The notes below the pieces were generated by a model that ran no database searches, was not told where the DNA came from, and saw only the letters and a program-made list of their open reading frames with translations. Shown here piece after piece: positions 9,414 to 22,123 of a stretch of DNA of 64,000 nt; the first letter of the stretch is position 1, and each line of letters starts with the position of its first letter. The stretch lies in assembly GCA_004431415.1 (NCBI GenBank), contig QPMI01000113.1:124001-188000 (forward strand), given 5' to 3'. Both the position numbers and the translations under genes were made by a program. The stretch comes from Cyanophora paradoxa (Eukaryota > Glaucocystophyceae > Cyanophorales > Cyanophoraceae).

Positions 9414-12400
9414 GCGCAGTATTCGACCTGTCAGCAGGAGCTCGAGAAATATCGGAGCTCCAGCAGCCTGGCGGGCGCGAAGTAAAGTACACGCCACGGC
9501 GGTTCGGTCTCCGCCTGAGCAGAAATTAAAAGACCAGCGGTGGAGGAGTTTGGATTTAATTCGTCGCGAAGAGGGGTGGGCCCTGCGACGTGGCGGCGTG
9601 TACTTGTAATTTTTCAGCTGCAGCCGGAGTTCAAATTGTGAGCGGAACAGCTGCAGCTTCAATTTGCGGGGCTGGATGTTGCACCTGCGAAGGCGGCGGC
9701 CTTTCTTCACAGTCGATCGCGAGGCTGGTGGCGAATCCGAAGAAGGCGTCGCTCCGTTCCGGTGAACCGGCGTCCAGGCCGGAGATGCGGACCTGCCCGA
9801 GGCCAGGGCAATACAGGAGGGCATCGGATTCAGCTGTGGGCGGGTGGTGTCAGCCGTCGAGGGCGGGAGGCCCGAGTCCAAGCTAGAGGCACGGACCTGC
9901 TCGTGCCAGGATGGTGCTCAGGACAGCAAACGGCCGGTCGGCACGTACATGCACCCAACCGAATAGAGACCGGAATCGGCCCTGCATCAGACGGACGCGA
10001 GCTCAGCGTTATCGTCGCCGCGGGGTTACTAAACTCAAATACTAGAACTCGAGGACGGGCCGACGGAGTCTGGCAACCGCGTGGCCGGCGGGAGGGGCAG
10101 CTGGAAATCCGCGCCCCAAGAACCCCTGCTGACTACAGCTGGCAACGGCTCTGGTCGTGCTCACGTGCTCGGAATCAAGGAGGGGACGACAAAGGAACGT
10201 GGGAACCTCTCGGCTTTCGGGCGGCGCGTAGGGCCCTACGAGCCCCCGTTAGCTGTGGATGGAGCCGGTTCAAGTCGTGCTCCTGACCGGCGGGGATAGA
10301 GCATCTCCGGCGGACATTCTGGGTCTTCGGACTCGATGTGCAAGTGCACCTACCGCCGGCGGGCACACAGCAACCGTCAACTTAGCTGTGCGTCCGACCG
10401 CAATTTAATTCTCGGGTCGAAATCGGCGGAGGATCTCGTCAGGCGGACTGAGAACAAGAGCGGAAATTTTGGAAGTGCTCGACGCGGCGGCGTTCGCGCT
10501 CTGATGCACAGGATTCCCTCTCTTCTCGCCGCCTACAGATTCAGACGCAGGCCGGAGGGCCAGACTTCGCGCGATGTCGAGGGCGCAGTTTCGTCTGCAA
10601 GGCCGACATCAATCGCGAGTCCACGGGGCGCAGCCTAGTCAATGGGCTGACCCTCAAGTCTCGGTTGGGGCTTCGGGCCGTGGATCAAGGGCAGTGCCTG
10701 CGGTCCGGACGCTTCAGCTCGAGAGAGGGCGGGTGGGGTCGACGTCCCAGCGGATGGCCCACCGTCCGAGGGAGAGCTGTGCAGCCTGGCAGCTGCAGCT
10801 TCGCAGTTGTACATATCGTGTACATATCAGCCGCAGCGCGCGGCGAGCTCGAGTAGCTACGGATAGAGTAGCGAGCTCGAGAAGCATTCGGATTTCACAG
10901 CTGCAGACAGGACCAGCTGTGCGACGTCTGGATCATTTCTAGGTCCAACGGAAGCTTAGGGCAAGCCTTGGAAATATTTCTTTGCCAAAAGTTGGCTCGG
11001 AAACGATTCGAAATATTTTTTTCGCAACGATGGACATATATTTCTGATAGCATTAGACGTCTACATATTTATTTTATTGTAGATAGCGCAGCCTTCAAGG
11101 CTTCGTGCTGCTAGGGCTGTAGTGCAGCCTTCGTGCTGCTAGGGCCGTCAGGGCGTTAGAACGCCTCGGCCACCTTTTCTTGTACATAGTCGGGATCGTT
11201 TTCGATATCGGACTCAACGTTTTGCTGCGACGAACGTCGCGGGAGGGATGGAGGCGCCGAGGACGGCTTTTCTCTGCTGCGACGAATGTCGCGGGCGATG
11301 GCAAGTCCGGCTAGAGCTTAGCCGGCTGGACCGGGTGCGGCCGCAGGCCGCGGGCCGGAAGCCGGCTAGGCGGGGCCGGTCGCGACTTGGCTTGGTGACT
11401 TTCGGGCGCAGCCGAATGATTTTCGGTGCAGCGGTTGTTGGGGTTCAGAACCCAAGTCGGAACCCAATTCGGAATCCTAGAACCGTGAAAGTCCTAGAAA
11501 TACTTGCTAGTTTGCAACGCGGGCTAGTATAAGTAGCCGCTGCCCTGCCAAAGTTGTTATTCTTTGTGAGGCGCACAGCCTCGAAATACTAGCAGCGAAA
11601 CTCTGCCTCTCTGCGGCTGCACCTTGCCTTAGCAATTAATATTTGGGAGGGCCTTGCATTGAATTGCACTACTAGCTGGGATCGCATCTCAGGTCTGTTA
11701 TTAATCTGTTATTAGGCCTCTGGTTAAAACCCCTAGACTATATCTGGGCCTTGCCCGGATTTAACCAGACGCTTAATAATAGTAGCCTCGGGCCCGGGGG
11801 CTGGGGCCCGGGGGCCACGAGCCCCCCGGCCCGGGCTTCGGAACTGCTGAGCCCGGCCCCCTTTAACTAATTAATATAATTCTATGGCAAATTTAAGGTT
11901 TCAAGTTTCACCTTCCTTAGTTTCAAGTTTCGAAGTTTAACTGAGTCATTATGGAGTCGACGTCATGATCATCCCGGAGTCCCGGCCCCGCAGCCGGGGC
12001 CGCGGGCCGGGGGGGCCCGGGCCCTCATGATCAGGGCCTAGCCCGTGGCCTGGGTTCCTTTGTTCCCGGACTCCGGGAGCCCGACCGTCGGACCCGTCGG
12101 AGTGAAATGTTGCAAATTCCGAAATTAGAGTTGCAACTTGCAATTCAATCACAGTACTGAGTGTCGCGGGCCCGCAGTCACTGAGTGCCCGGCGGCCGCA
12201 GTGTCGTGCTGGCGTGCCGATGGCAGGCTGGGCCACTCGAGCTCGAGAGTCGCCGTCATCCGATGATCATCGGATCATCTGCCATGCTGAGGCTGACTCA
12301 TGATCAGTGACTCTGGCTGAGACAAAGACATGAATTCGAACAGTGAGAAGCTCAGCGGCTTCAGCCTTGAAGAAGCTGATCGCGATGCCGGATCGGCGCC

Positions 12401-12759
12401 ATCCGTGATCCCTGAAGGCAACTCGAAGCACCCGCGCTACAATTGCAATCAGAGGCTCGTGCGCCTCGAATTCAGCGCAGCGAAGCGCATGCAGCTCCCA
12501 CGTGAATTCGAAATTGCACAAAATAAGGAACCCTTAGTACGTATACATATTTTTACAAGTAAAAAGTACATCATCTTATAATGCGAAGCAACCACTAGGA
12601 CTAGATACTTTAAAACCGTGGAATGCACAGGGCCGCAGGCAGGCGGAAAGGAAACAAAAAGAGGACTGCTGAAAAAAGCACGCGGGCCCCCTCGACTGGG
12701 GCGCGCGGGGAGGAGCTGCGGGAGAGGGGCCGCCAGGCGGGTGGCGGAAGGGGGCGGGG
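9414..12759. other. Gene-poor host DNA
   Basis: 3.3 kb in which I cannot support any gene. GC content is high up to about 10.9 kb and again from 11.2 kb, with AT-rich islands near 11.0 and 11.9 kb. A strong GC hairpin of GGGCCCGGG words lies near 11,780-11,840, and a short duplicated word (GCAGCCTTC...GTGCTGCTAGGGC) near 11,090-11,145. Spliced exons could be hidden here but I see no domain. Confidence 0.4.
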
Positions 12760-14159
12760 TCACTGCGGGGGGCGGGCGAGGGCGAGGCTGCCGACGTCCA
12801 CGACGGGCGTCTCGAAGGAGCCGGGGGGCAGGAGCGGCGGCTGGGCGAGGGGGTACGAGGAGGCGGCGGGGTGCGGGTGGGTGGGGCGCGACGGGGAGGC
12901 GGCGGGGGCCGGGGCGGCGGAGGCGAAGCGCTGGACGGCGGCGAGGTCGCCGGCGGTGGCGTACCGCACGGTCGCCGACGGGCTGCTCGGGAGCACCGCC
13001 GCGATCTTGGCGCCCCCGAGGGGGCAGCCGCAGCAGCTCCTGTCCGCCCCGTGCGCCATGCACGCCTCGACGTCGCTCTCGTCGAAGCTGCCCCCCGGCC
13101 CCGCCTCAGGCGCCCCGCTCGCGCGTCCCGGGCGCGGGAGAGGGCACCGCGGGGAGGCGAAGGACTGCGGCTGTCGGGGGGAGGCGACGACGGTGCGCGG
13201 CGTCTCCCCGTCCACGTGCCGCTCCGTGATTTGCTGCGGGGCCGGCGGCCTCGGCGCGCGCCCCGGCGCCCCGCGCGGGTGGCCGGTGCATCGCACCTCT
13301 CCCTCCTCCTCGGCGCTCACGGATGGCCTGGGCGGGAGCAGCTCCGACGCCGCCAGCTTGTGGCGCCGCTCGCCGGGCGTCCTGCACGGGCACGCTCAAC
13401 GCGGGCTCGGGTACTTGGCGCCCGCGCGGGGGCGGCGCGCACGTCGGCTGGGTCACGGACGTCGGCTCGAAGCACGAGAAGCAGCCGAACTTGCCGCAGA
13501 AAACCTGGGGAGGGCGTGAGACTCCGAAGGTCGGGCGCAAGATCGAAGCGCCGCACCTCCTCAAGAACATTGCTGAACCAGCGCAGCATACCAATCTCAC
13601 CCACCGGGTCCCTGTTGATCGACCGCTTCTCGTTGGTGTCCCTGCAAGTTGTGAGCGGCGTCGGAGCGGCGGAGCGCGGACTCGGCACCTGGCGCCCGGC
13701 TTCCTCCGCGACTCCTCCCACAGCGTTTCAAGCTGCTCGTCCTTTGTCCTCAACTCCTCGATAAGAAGTGCGACCTGCGGAACGAAGCGGGTTTAGGCGC
13801 TGGCGGACTCGGCCACTGCCGGCGTACCTTGGCCTCGAGCAGCCGGACGTGGTTCTCTGCGCACAGGCTCAGGCGCTTGCAGGCCCAGGAACAGAGCCGC
13901 GAAAGGCACCCTTCGCCTTCATCGAGTCCTCGACGTTGCTGAGCATTGTCGACAGAGCTACGAGGCTCGAAGCCGGGAGCTCTGCCATTTCGGTAACTCC
14001 ATCTGCTCCGGTGTGGTAGCGGGTAGACTGCAGCACCGCGCGGATGGCGGCCCCGCTCCATCCCGGGGAGACGCGGGAGCCGAGGTCGTCGATGAGGGAC
14101 TGCACTGCCCGATGCAGGCGCAGCCGCTCTTCGGTGGTCGGTGCCGGCGAGGTCGCCAT
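12760..14159 (-). CDS. Unknown spliced host gene with coiled-coil region
   Basis: Read leftward from ATG at 14159. The first exon encodes an N-terminus beginning MATSPAPTTEERLRLHR. A good GT donor after LLEAK (near 13,833) and an AG acceptor near 13,785 lead to an exon with a heptad-like helix (ALLIEELRTKDEQLETLW). A further GT-AG intron ends near 13,632. Later exons contain NEKRSINRDPVGEIGMLRWF and, after another splice near 13,510, a Cys pair (FCGKFGCFSCFEP). The last frame, ending at 12760, holds CMAHGADRSCCGCPLGG. No family is recognised; helix and Cys-rich patches are all that can be seen. It diverges from the PHD-FHA gene at 14.5 kb, so the space between may be a shared promoter. Exon borders are approximate. 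Confidence 0.5.
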
Positions 14160-14212
14160 GTCCCGGGTGCGCTAGTTTAGTGCTAGTTTTAGTGCTGCGG
14201 CCTCGCGCTATT

Positions 14213-14350
14213 GATCCGAAGCAGCGTCGAAGATCAATAGGAAAGCTAAACTCCGCCTCTTTTCCGCGCGCTAGTTGCTGCGGCGAGGGAGGGACTCTCC
14301 TGTGCTGCGATACGTGCCCGACGTCGCTGCACCTGGCGTGTGCTCTTCCA
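14213..14350 (+). repeat. Upstream copy of duplicated PHD-exon segment
   Basis: About 138 bases nearly identical to 14729-14866 (offset 516), including the intron end and the first half of the PHD finger. This copy lacks the second half of the finger: after CALP the frame runs into unrelated sequence, so it is a broken exon copy. Confidence 0.85.
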
Positions 14351-14470
14351 CTGCTGATGTGGAGGTTCTACTCGTGGTTGGCACTTGCGTGGGGTACGAC
14401 GCCTTTCCAACGTGATCAGGCACTGACATAGACCGAGCCGCGCCGCCCGTCAGCCGAGAAACAAGAGGGA

Positions 14471-17201
14471 ATGGAGGACGATGGATCGGGCTCCGAGCAG
14501 CCAGACTCGAAGCCGGGCAGCCGCCCCGCCCGGGTCAGCAAACCACCCGCACGGCTCACAATCGAGCGGGCGAGCCGCAAGAATCGGGTTCGTTCGCTCT
14601 TCGTCGCTTGTTTCATGAGTCACCGTTCGATCCCTTTCCTCGGCCTGTAGACTGATCGGAATCCGGGCGGACCCTCTATGCAGCGCGTCGTAAACCGGGA
14701 CATCTGCGAGTGCGTTACGCCGCGCCGGGATCCGAAGCAGCGTTGAAGATCAATAGGAAAGCTAAACTCCGCCTCTTTTCCGCGCGCTAGTTGCTGCGGC
14801 GAGGGAGGGACTCTCCTGTGCTGCGATACGTGCCCGACGTCGCTGCACCTGGCGTGCGCTCTTCCGCCGCTGATGGAGGTTCCGGAAGGCGACTGGTTCT
14901 GCAACGAATGTACCACCAAGAAGGCGCGCTCCCCCTGCGCGGGCGTGCTGGCAGCTAGGCGTGCCTCGTGGCGGCCCTTGATCGTCGGCCGCACAGGATG
15001 CGGGGGAGCCGCCCGAGCGGCCGGCGCTGCTTCGAGGGCTGCTGCGCGCCTCTACCATCGGGCAGATGAATCCCCGCACGTTCATGCTTCCGAAGGAGCT
15101 TCTGATCGAGGCCGGCAAGATAGAGGCCGGTGCGCGCGCGCATCCCGATCCCACATCTGCGGGGCGGCGGCTCACATCGCCTCAGCGGGTGAGAAACACG
15201 TGCAGTTCGCAGAAGGCGCGCCGGCGGCGCCAGAGCCGGGGCCGATTGCGTCCCCGGCGCCCGTGCCGGTCGCGCCGCCGCCCGCTCTGGGGCGGGGCGG
15301 TCGGGGCATCAAGAGGAGAGAGGCGTCGCTGCAGGGGCTGGCGGAGGGTGGGGGCGAGGAGGCGCCCGTTGCAAAGCGGCCGCGGGGCTCGGCCCGCGGG
15401 GAGGAGCGGGAGCCTGGCGAGGCGGCGGACGGGGGCGCGGCGTCGGCGATGGACGTCTCCGGCGGCGACGAAGCGCCCGGCGCGGCGGAGGCGGACGCAG
15501 AGCCGGCGGACGGGCCGGCGCCGCGCCGCGCTGGGGAGCCCGGGCGGGCCGGGGCTGGCGGGCGCGCGGCTCGTCGCTCGGGGCGCAGGCCTCGACCTCG
15601 GGCGAGGGCTCCGAGGCGGGCACGCCGAGGGCCGAGGCGGCCGCTGGGCGCGGGGCCGCGCCTCGACTGCGCCGGCCTTCGACGGCTCCCGGGCTCGGAG
15701 GAGGGGGCCCGCGGAGGACGACCGGGCGCCCCGACGCGCGCGGCCGCTCGGGCCGGGCGTGCGCGGGGCCTCTCGGGCGGGCCGGGGCGGGCGAAGCGGA
15801 GGCCCTCGGGGCGGCTGCTCGGGGCGCGGGGCGGGCACTCGGAGCGGGGCGCCGGCGGCGGAGACGGCCAGCCGATGACCCCGGACGAGCACGACGTGCC
15901 CCACTCCCATCCCCTCTGCCGCCCCTCGCCGCCCCCCGGCGCGGCTGACGGCTCTGGGCGCGGGGCGCAGTTCGTGGCGTCAGTGGAGAAGCTCAAGGCG
16001 ACCGTTGCGCAGCACAACGCCGGCGCGATCGACTTATTCGGTACGGCCTGGCCCGCCCGCAGAGCAGCGCCGGCCGGGGCGCTGAGAGCCGCCGGGCCGC
16101 CCGCGCGCAGGGGCGGGCCTGCTGGGAGCGGCGCCGCGGCGGGTGACGCGGGGGCGACGCGGGCGGAGCACGAGGCGCTGGCGGCGGTGACGTCGTACTC
16201 GGCGGCATCGGCAGGCGGGGCGACGCGGCTGGAGGAGCTGCCGCCGGCCGTCCGCTCGCTCTTCGAGGCCGCCTCGCGCGCCGCCACCCTCGCCGACGCC
16301 AACCGCCTCCTCGCGAGCTACCCCCCGGTGCGCCGCGCCGCCCCGCCGCGCGCCCCGCTCGGGGGCGAGGGCGGGCGCAGGAGGAGGTGGAGCGGCTGGC
16401 GGGGCTGGCGGGCGGCTGCACGCGGCGCTGCGGGGCGGGGCCGGCGAGGGCCGCGACCTCGCCTCGGAGGAGCTCGCGGGCCCTTCCTGATGCTCCACCA
16501 CGCCCTCTCCCTCCAGCGCCTCGCCACCGAGTTCGCCGGCAACAGCCTGGAGCACGGCGCCCGCGCGCAGGCCCAGGCGCAGCAGCAGGAGCGCGAGGCG
16601 CGCGAGGCGGCCCCGGAGCCGGCCGAGCGGCCCGAGCGGCGCGAGGGGCCGGAGCCCGAGGGCCGGGAGCGGCAGGGGCGCCAGCACCTCCAGCTCCCTC
16701 CTCCTCCTCCTCCGCCCCGCCCCGCTCGCCCCGCGCCCGCCGCCACGCCGAGCAGCCGCCCGAGCCGCCGACCGAGCCGCCGGCCGCCTCGCCCTTGCCT
16801 CGAGCAGCCGCGGGGGCTGCGCAGGCGGGGCGCCGCCTCGCTCGCTGCGCCGGAGCCGGAGGAGGTGGCGGCGGGCCGGCGTCCGGGCGGGGCCGGCGGA
16901 GCAGCCGGGAGAAGCCGGCCGGCCCGACGCGCACGGGCCCCATTCGCGCGGGGGCGACTCGCCGGCGCGCGAGGATGCGTCGGCGGCGGCGGGGCGGGGA
17001 CGGGGGCGGGGAACGGGGCCGGCTCGGACGGGGAGGAGCGCGGGCTGGGGGCGCTGGTGCGCACGGCTCAGTGGCCGGCTCCCTCTCGGCGCTGGGGACG
17101 AGGGGGCCCTCGAGAGCCGGCCCCTGGAGGAGTACCCGAGGCAATCGCCCTCCTCGAGGGCCAGCCGGCATGGCCTTCCAGGCGCGCCCGCGCCCCGCTC
17201 G

Positions 17202-17235
<34 letters not shown>

Positions 17236-17833
17236 CACCCCCTGAGCGGGGGGCCGGGCGGCAGGTGCGGCGGGAGGCGGTCGTGCTGGGGCGCTCCCTC
17301 CCGGACCGCAACTACCGCGTCGACTTCGACCTCTCCACCTTCCCCGCCGCCACCAAGGGCCCGCCCCCCCCTCTCGAACGCCGTCGCGGGGAGGGGCTGA
17401 GGCGGCGGCGGCGCGCAGTCTCGAAGAAGCACGCGGTGGTGCAGTACCGGCGCGAGAGCGACGACTTCGTCCTCATCAACTGCGGCAAGAACGGCACCAA
17501 GGCGCGGACGCCCGGCCCCGCCCTCGCTCGCCCCGGGGTGCGACTAGGGCGGGCAGGTGGACGGGGTGCTGTACGACGCGAAGCCGGCCGTCCTCTCCGA
17601 CGGCGCCTGCATCGGCATCTGCAACGTCCAGGCCCGCCCCGCCGCCGCCCCCCTCCCCGCCCTCCCCGCCCCGCCCCCGCCGCTCGCTCTGACCCGCCTA
17701 ACCCGCCTCGCAGCTCGTATTCCGAAGGCTCCTCCCTCTTGGCCTGCACGCCGCGCCGGCGCCCCCGGCGGACCCGCACCGCGCCGCCTCCCCCGCCCCC
17801 GCCCTCCACTCGGCCCCCGTCCCTGTAGCGTAG
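14471..17833 (+). CDS. PHF12/Rco1-like PHD finger-FHA domain protein (spliced)
   Basis: Chromatin-type protein read from several exons. ATG at 14471 opens an acidic then basic N-terminus. A PHD finger is encoded at about 14,792-14,923 (CCGEGGTLLCCDTC, H and C of HLAC, then WFCNEC). After an intron (14924-14996) the next exon carries NPRTFMLPKEL, the short motif that follows the first PHD finger of PHF12/Rco1 proteins. A long low-complexity Ala/Arg/Glu region follows, and a C-terminal FHA domain is split over four exons: VLGRSLPDRNYRVD, VSKKHAVVQY, INCGKNGTK, VDGVLYDAK, ending LVFRRLL, stop at 17833. The domain order matches PHF12, a subunit of Sin3/Rpd3S-type histone deacetylase complexes. 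Introns 14924-14996, 17359-17418, 17502-17556 and 17632-17713 all start GC and end AG. Confidence 0.7.
14729..14866 (+). repeat. Downstream copy of duplicated PHD-exon segment
   Basis: Second copy of the 138-base segment at 14213-14350; this one continues into a complete PHD finger. Confidence 0.85.
17202..17234. repeat. Poly-C tract (33 C)
   Basis: Uninterrupted C run inside the PHD-FHA gene just before the FHA exons, probably intronic. Similar but shorter runs lie near 23,930 and 26,130-26,150. Length in the assembly is likely unreliable. Confidence 0.9.
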
Positions 17834-18186
17834 CCGCCCGCCGGCCGCGTCCCCAGGCAGCACAGATCGAGCTTTGCGAGAAGGATGCAGGTTGAGAGGC
17901 GGCGGCCTGCGAGCGAGGGGCGGGGTCTGCGAGGGGGGGGGACTGGGAGGGCGGGGCCGCGTGGGCGGAGCTCGAGGGACCGGGAAGCCGGCATTGCTGG
18001 CCCCGCGCCGGCTGCCGTCCGCGCCTGTGCGGCGGCCTCGATCGTCCTCCCGTGGAGTTGCGAGCGAGCGCGCGCGCCCTCGCCCGATCATGCAGGCGCA
18101 GGATCAGACGCCGACGCCCGTGACGCGCTTGAGTATGCCGTCCAGGCTGATCCAGTTCGCACTGTCGCTGCGCCGGCGTCAGGCGG
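17834..18186. other. GC-rich spacer
   Basis: No supported gene between the stop of the PHD-FHA gene and the weak minus-strand gene candidate. Confidence 0.4.
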
Positions 18187-18860
18187 TCACCGGGGAGGCG
18201 CCGCGGCGGCGGGTCGGTCGACATGCCTGGGAGCCAGCACGCGCACGTCCGGGACGGACTCGGGCGCCCCCGGCTGCATCGCGGGGATAGCATCCTGCCG
18301 GATAAGCTCCATTGTCAAGAGGGAAACTTGAGCTCGGCCTCGCGGCGCAGGGCGGCGCCTCCTGCGCGTTGCGCTAGTCGCGGGGCCGCACTCTGTGCTC
18401 GTGGGCGAGCCGTAGTACGAGTCCAAGCTTCTCCCTAAGCATCTCGGGGCCGGGCGAGCCCCGCCGCACGTGGATCTGGCTTGCGGTAAGGATGCGCGGT
18501 TGCGCGGGCGGTCGTCTGCGCCTCACCACCCATGACTCCCAAATGGACTCCGCCATGCCGCCGCCGAACCAGCCCCGACGGTGGTCCTGCTTCCCGGACT
18601 CGGGGAAGTCGATGCAGACAGTGCCCCGGCCTCGCGCTGCCAGGGCGCAACTCAGCTCCGTTGCCCGCGCTTCCAAGAGACCATCGATCCCGGCGTCGTT
18701 CACTGCGCGTACGCAGCAAGCCTGTGTTATCATGCGCATGTGGACGAGCGGGGTGGGGGTGGACCCTTGCAAAACGTGATATCGAAGAGCTCGAGATCCA
18801 CCTCCTTTGGCCGTAGGCATCCAATTGATCGAGTGAAGATAATGGTATGTAAGATTGCAA
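18187..18860 (-). CDS. Possible spliced gene of unknown function
   Basis: Minus-strand frames with a coding-like composition: a segment with TVCIDFPESGKQDHRRGW (around 18,590) followed by GGMAESIWESWVV, a segment ASQIHVRRGSPGPEMLREKL (around 18,460), and one with VSLLTMELIRQDAIPAMQPG (around 18,310). They are in different frames, which would require introns. No domain recognised. It could equally be chance frames in GC-rich DNA. Confidence 0.25.
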
Positions 18861-18879
18861 GCAAAGCTTCCTGCTTCAA

Positions 18880-21800
18880 TTGATCAATCGCGGAGCGACG
18901 TCGACAATCGCGGAACCCGCACCTTTGCCTGATGCACTTCGCACTCAAGCTCCAGGACGTGCCTGGCCATCGCGTATATATATCGCTGCGCAACTTGCAA
19001 GACCAAAAGGGGTACTGCCGATGCAACCAAAACGGACTTGCTGGGATTCGAGCCCCTGGATACACCAACGTTCCAGTACTAGTCCAGTACGCACGGTCCC
19101 GGTACCGGATATCGATCGGATGACCGAAAAAAAACGTAACAGCTGCATGGATATCATCGGCGAATCGGCGGCGAATCCCGGGATTCGCGCAAAAAAGCGA
19201 AACCGCCAACACCTACTAGGAGCCACCACGAGCCAGAACACATGAGTGACTCGGACATGACTCTGCAGTCTCTAGATCTAGATTCTAGACTCTAGTTCAG
19301 AGTCACTTCAGATCTAGACAACTTCAGAGCCCTCCTACTAGGCTCCTCGGCCTAGCTTTAATTGGAAATTGGAAAGGCGATCGCGAAAAATAATTCGCGA
19401 TTGAAACTCATCAAGCTCGAGAAGATCAACAGTGAACTCGAGAGTCTCTGATCATGACCGTCGGACACATGTTACGTATTGTGACATGTAAAATTGATTG
19501 GCTTAAGCTTTAATTATAACCGTTCGACGTCGATCGCGACCCTCGTAATTTTATAATTATAAGTTGTTCGAAATTCGTGACTCACGCATCAGGACTGTGG
19601 ATTTGTGAAATTGTGATATATCATATATATAAGTGTATTTATCGACACCGTGATGTACATGCAGTTGCAAGTATTGCAAGAAATTGTTTATAATTAGTTC
19701 GTTTTAGAGCTTCAGCGTATTATCGTCATCCAAAAGCGGCCATTTAGCCCTACCCCCTAAGAATTGCCGTGGCTTAATATTGCTGAATTCGGCCTCTCGG
19801 CGCAATATACGGCAATATAAAACATCGGCTGAAATAGCATTCCGAGTTCCTACATGCAGTATCAGGATCCGGATTAGGGCTGGGCACAGTCCGAGTTTTC
19901 CCCCACCGGGTCGGTGGGCCCGCTGACTGTTACCCACCGGTGGCGGTCGGTGGAGGTGGAGGTACGTGCTACAGTGCGTGAAAATTGACAGGAAATACGC
20001 TAAATTCTGCACAGCTTCAAGGCGCTACGCGCCTACTATCTAAATTATTATAAAGCGAGTGCTTTGGGGCGGGTTCAAGCCAGTTGTGGGGGAGGCCGGG
20101 GTGGTTGCCACTGCAGCTGGTTGGTGCTCACTGAGTCAGGCGGGGTACGGGATATATATATATCGATATGATGGCGTCGACGTCAGCTTCCTTGGGCTCC
20201 GACGTCATTCACGATTGCAAGGCAGGAGCGGAGGAAGATGAACTAAGCAGCACTTTGCTGGGTGAGTACGGAATATGAAACTTTCGCGCGCGAGAATATG
20301 ACATTTATGCGAGCCTACCCCCCCTAGAATTTTAATTTGTATGGTACCGGGCGTTGTATGGCGGTGGGCCAGATTTTCCACCCGGTCGGTCGGTGGGAGG
20401 TTGCCACTGCCACCGGCCGCCACCGGCCCAGGCCTAATCCGGATATCGATACGTGGCCTAGCACGTACGTACCGGGTACCATGTACAACGCGAAATTGAG
20501 AAAGTACTTGTACCGGTCCGCGAGCGGAGTTTCCGAAGCTTTGAAATTAATTGTTTCACGTACGATCGACGTATACGTATATACGTACACAAAACATTGC
20601 AACAATACTTGAAAATATATATGTTCCTTTATATAATGTATTTTATATTTAGCTCGCGATCGAGGCGCCAAATTTAACTCGCCATCGCCAGCTATTTAGG
20701 GCCGGAAATCCACTCAAAATAATAGTTTTGTACCCCCCCCTCCCCGTCCCTTACCGGCCGCGCGCGCGAGCGTCCCGGCCCCGCGCGCGGCGGGACTCGG
20801 ACACTCAGTGACTGCCACTGACTGGCAGTCGGACTCCACCGTCGATCGCGAGTCGCGACGTCCAGTGATGGCATTCTTTCTAGAAACATTTTTTAATTCT
20901 ATTCCAGGAATAATTCCTGGAATGATTCCTGGAATGGTCCTGGGAACGCCGTTCTTTCAGGAATTGTTCCGAATAAGGGGGGGTACTTGTTCGTGCGCGG
21001 GATTTTTCGCCAGAACGCAGCACACAGCGTCCAGCAGAGCGCGCCCGCATCGCAAATCGATGTCTAGTGAGAACGAAGGCTCAGCTGGCCCGCCGGATCC
21101 GGAGCCGCCTCCGCAAGCGGTCTGCTGCCCGACGACGTCGACGACGACGTCGACAGCTCGCCGAGTCGAGCAGAGTCACTAGTACTGCTGCACCTTCGAA
21201 TTCGAATGCTTGACTCGCAAAGCGGGGAGGGGCGGGCAGGGCGGGGCCGGGCCGGCGTGGGGTGCGGTACGCGTGTATGAGGGAAGCTTAAGGGTTTCTA
21301 GAAACAATAAAGAATTCGGAATCTTACTAGGAATATTCCAGGAATTATTCCCGGAATGGGCAGTTTTTCGGTTAATTCGGAATAACATCACTGGCGACGT
21401 CCGACGGTCACGGGTCACTCCGGCGGGAGCCGCGCCGCGCGCTGCTATAGCCGCTGAGCTAGCGCTGCACTGCGGCAGTGCCACTGGGCCGGCGCCACGG
21501 TGCATGCGCATGCCCGGCGCCGGCCATGCCATGATGCCCGGCCATGAATCCCATGATGATGCGCGCGCACTGCGGCATTGCGCAGTGCGCATGCGCACTG
21601 CGTAGTAGTGCGTACATGTACAGTTGCCGCGTAAGGCAAAGCTTAAGCGTTCCGCCGCGCGCGCGCAACGCCGCGCATGCATGCACTGCGCATCATGGCA
21701 TGCGGCAGCGCCGAGAGGCGCCTCGAGCACAACGTCGACTAGTCTCAGTAGTAGTATACGTACGCTGACCGCCGGCGCGTCTCGGCCAGGGCGACTCCCG

Positions 21801-22123
21801 AAGTCCGACGGTCGCGGCGGGACCCGCCCTCGCGGGCGCGGCTCGCGATATCGCGGGCGCGCCGGGGCGCCTCGAGCTCGAACCTGCGAGCAAGCCTTGA
21901 AGCTCGAAACGCTCAAGCCGCCGGCCGAAGAGTGCTCAGCGGCTGCAGGCTGCAACTGCAGCTTATCTCCTGAAACGTATAACCGGCGCATGCAGCTGCA
22001 GCGAGTGATCAACGTGGCATTCACGCACGTACAGCTCGCATCTTCTTCATCGATCGTTCGCCGTTGGCGTTCAGGCCCTCTTGACCACGGCCGCGCCGGC
22101 GCTGCGCATGCATATATAGCGCC
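18880..22123. other. Gene-poor, repeat-rich host DNA
   Basis: No supported gene. Seen here: an inverted repeat pair (ATCCGGATTAGG near 19,867 and its complement near 20,432-20,444) enclosing about 550 bases whose inner flanks both contain GGTCGGTGGG words; a cluster of GGAAT(A/T)ATTCC palindromes at 20,905-20,945 and 21,320-21,360, each near a TTTCTAGAAAC word; and a stretch of CATGCGCATG-type alternating words at 21,480-21,720. These look like remains of small repeats or foldback elements. Confidence 0.4.

Noticed and set aside
12618-13764. Several overlapping long frames, plus strand
   Set aside because: Arg/Gly/Ala-rich shadows of the spliced minus-strand gene in GC-rich DNA.
15172-17432. 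Long minus-strand frames over the PHD-FHA gene
   Set aside because: Pro/Arg/Ala composition is typical of antisense GC-rich DNA; recognisable domains lie on the plus strand.
19040-19095. Possible tRNA on the minus strand (GCTCGAATCCC)
   Set aside because: Ends that could pair as an acceptor stem are only about 52 bases apart, too short for a tRNA.
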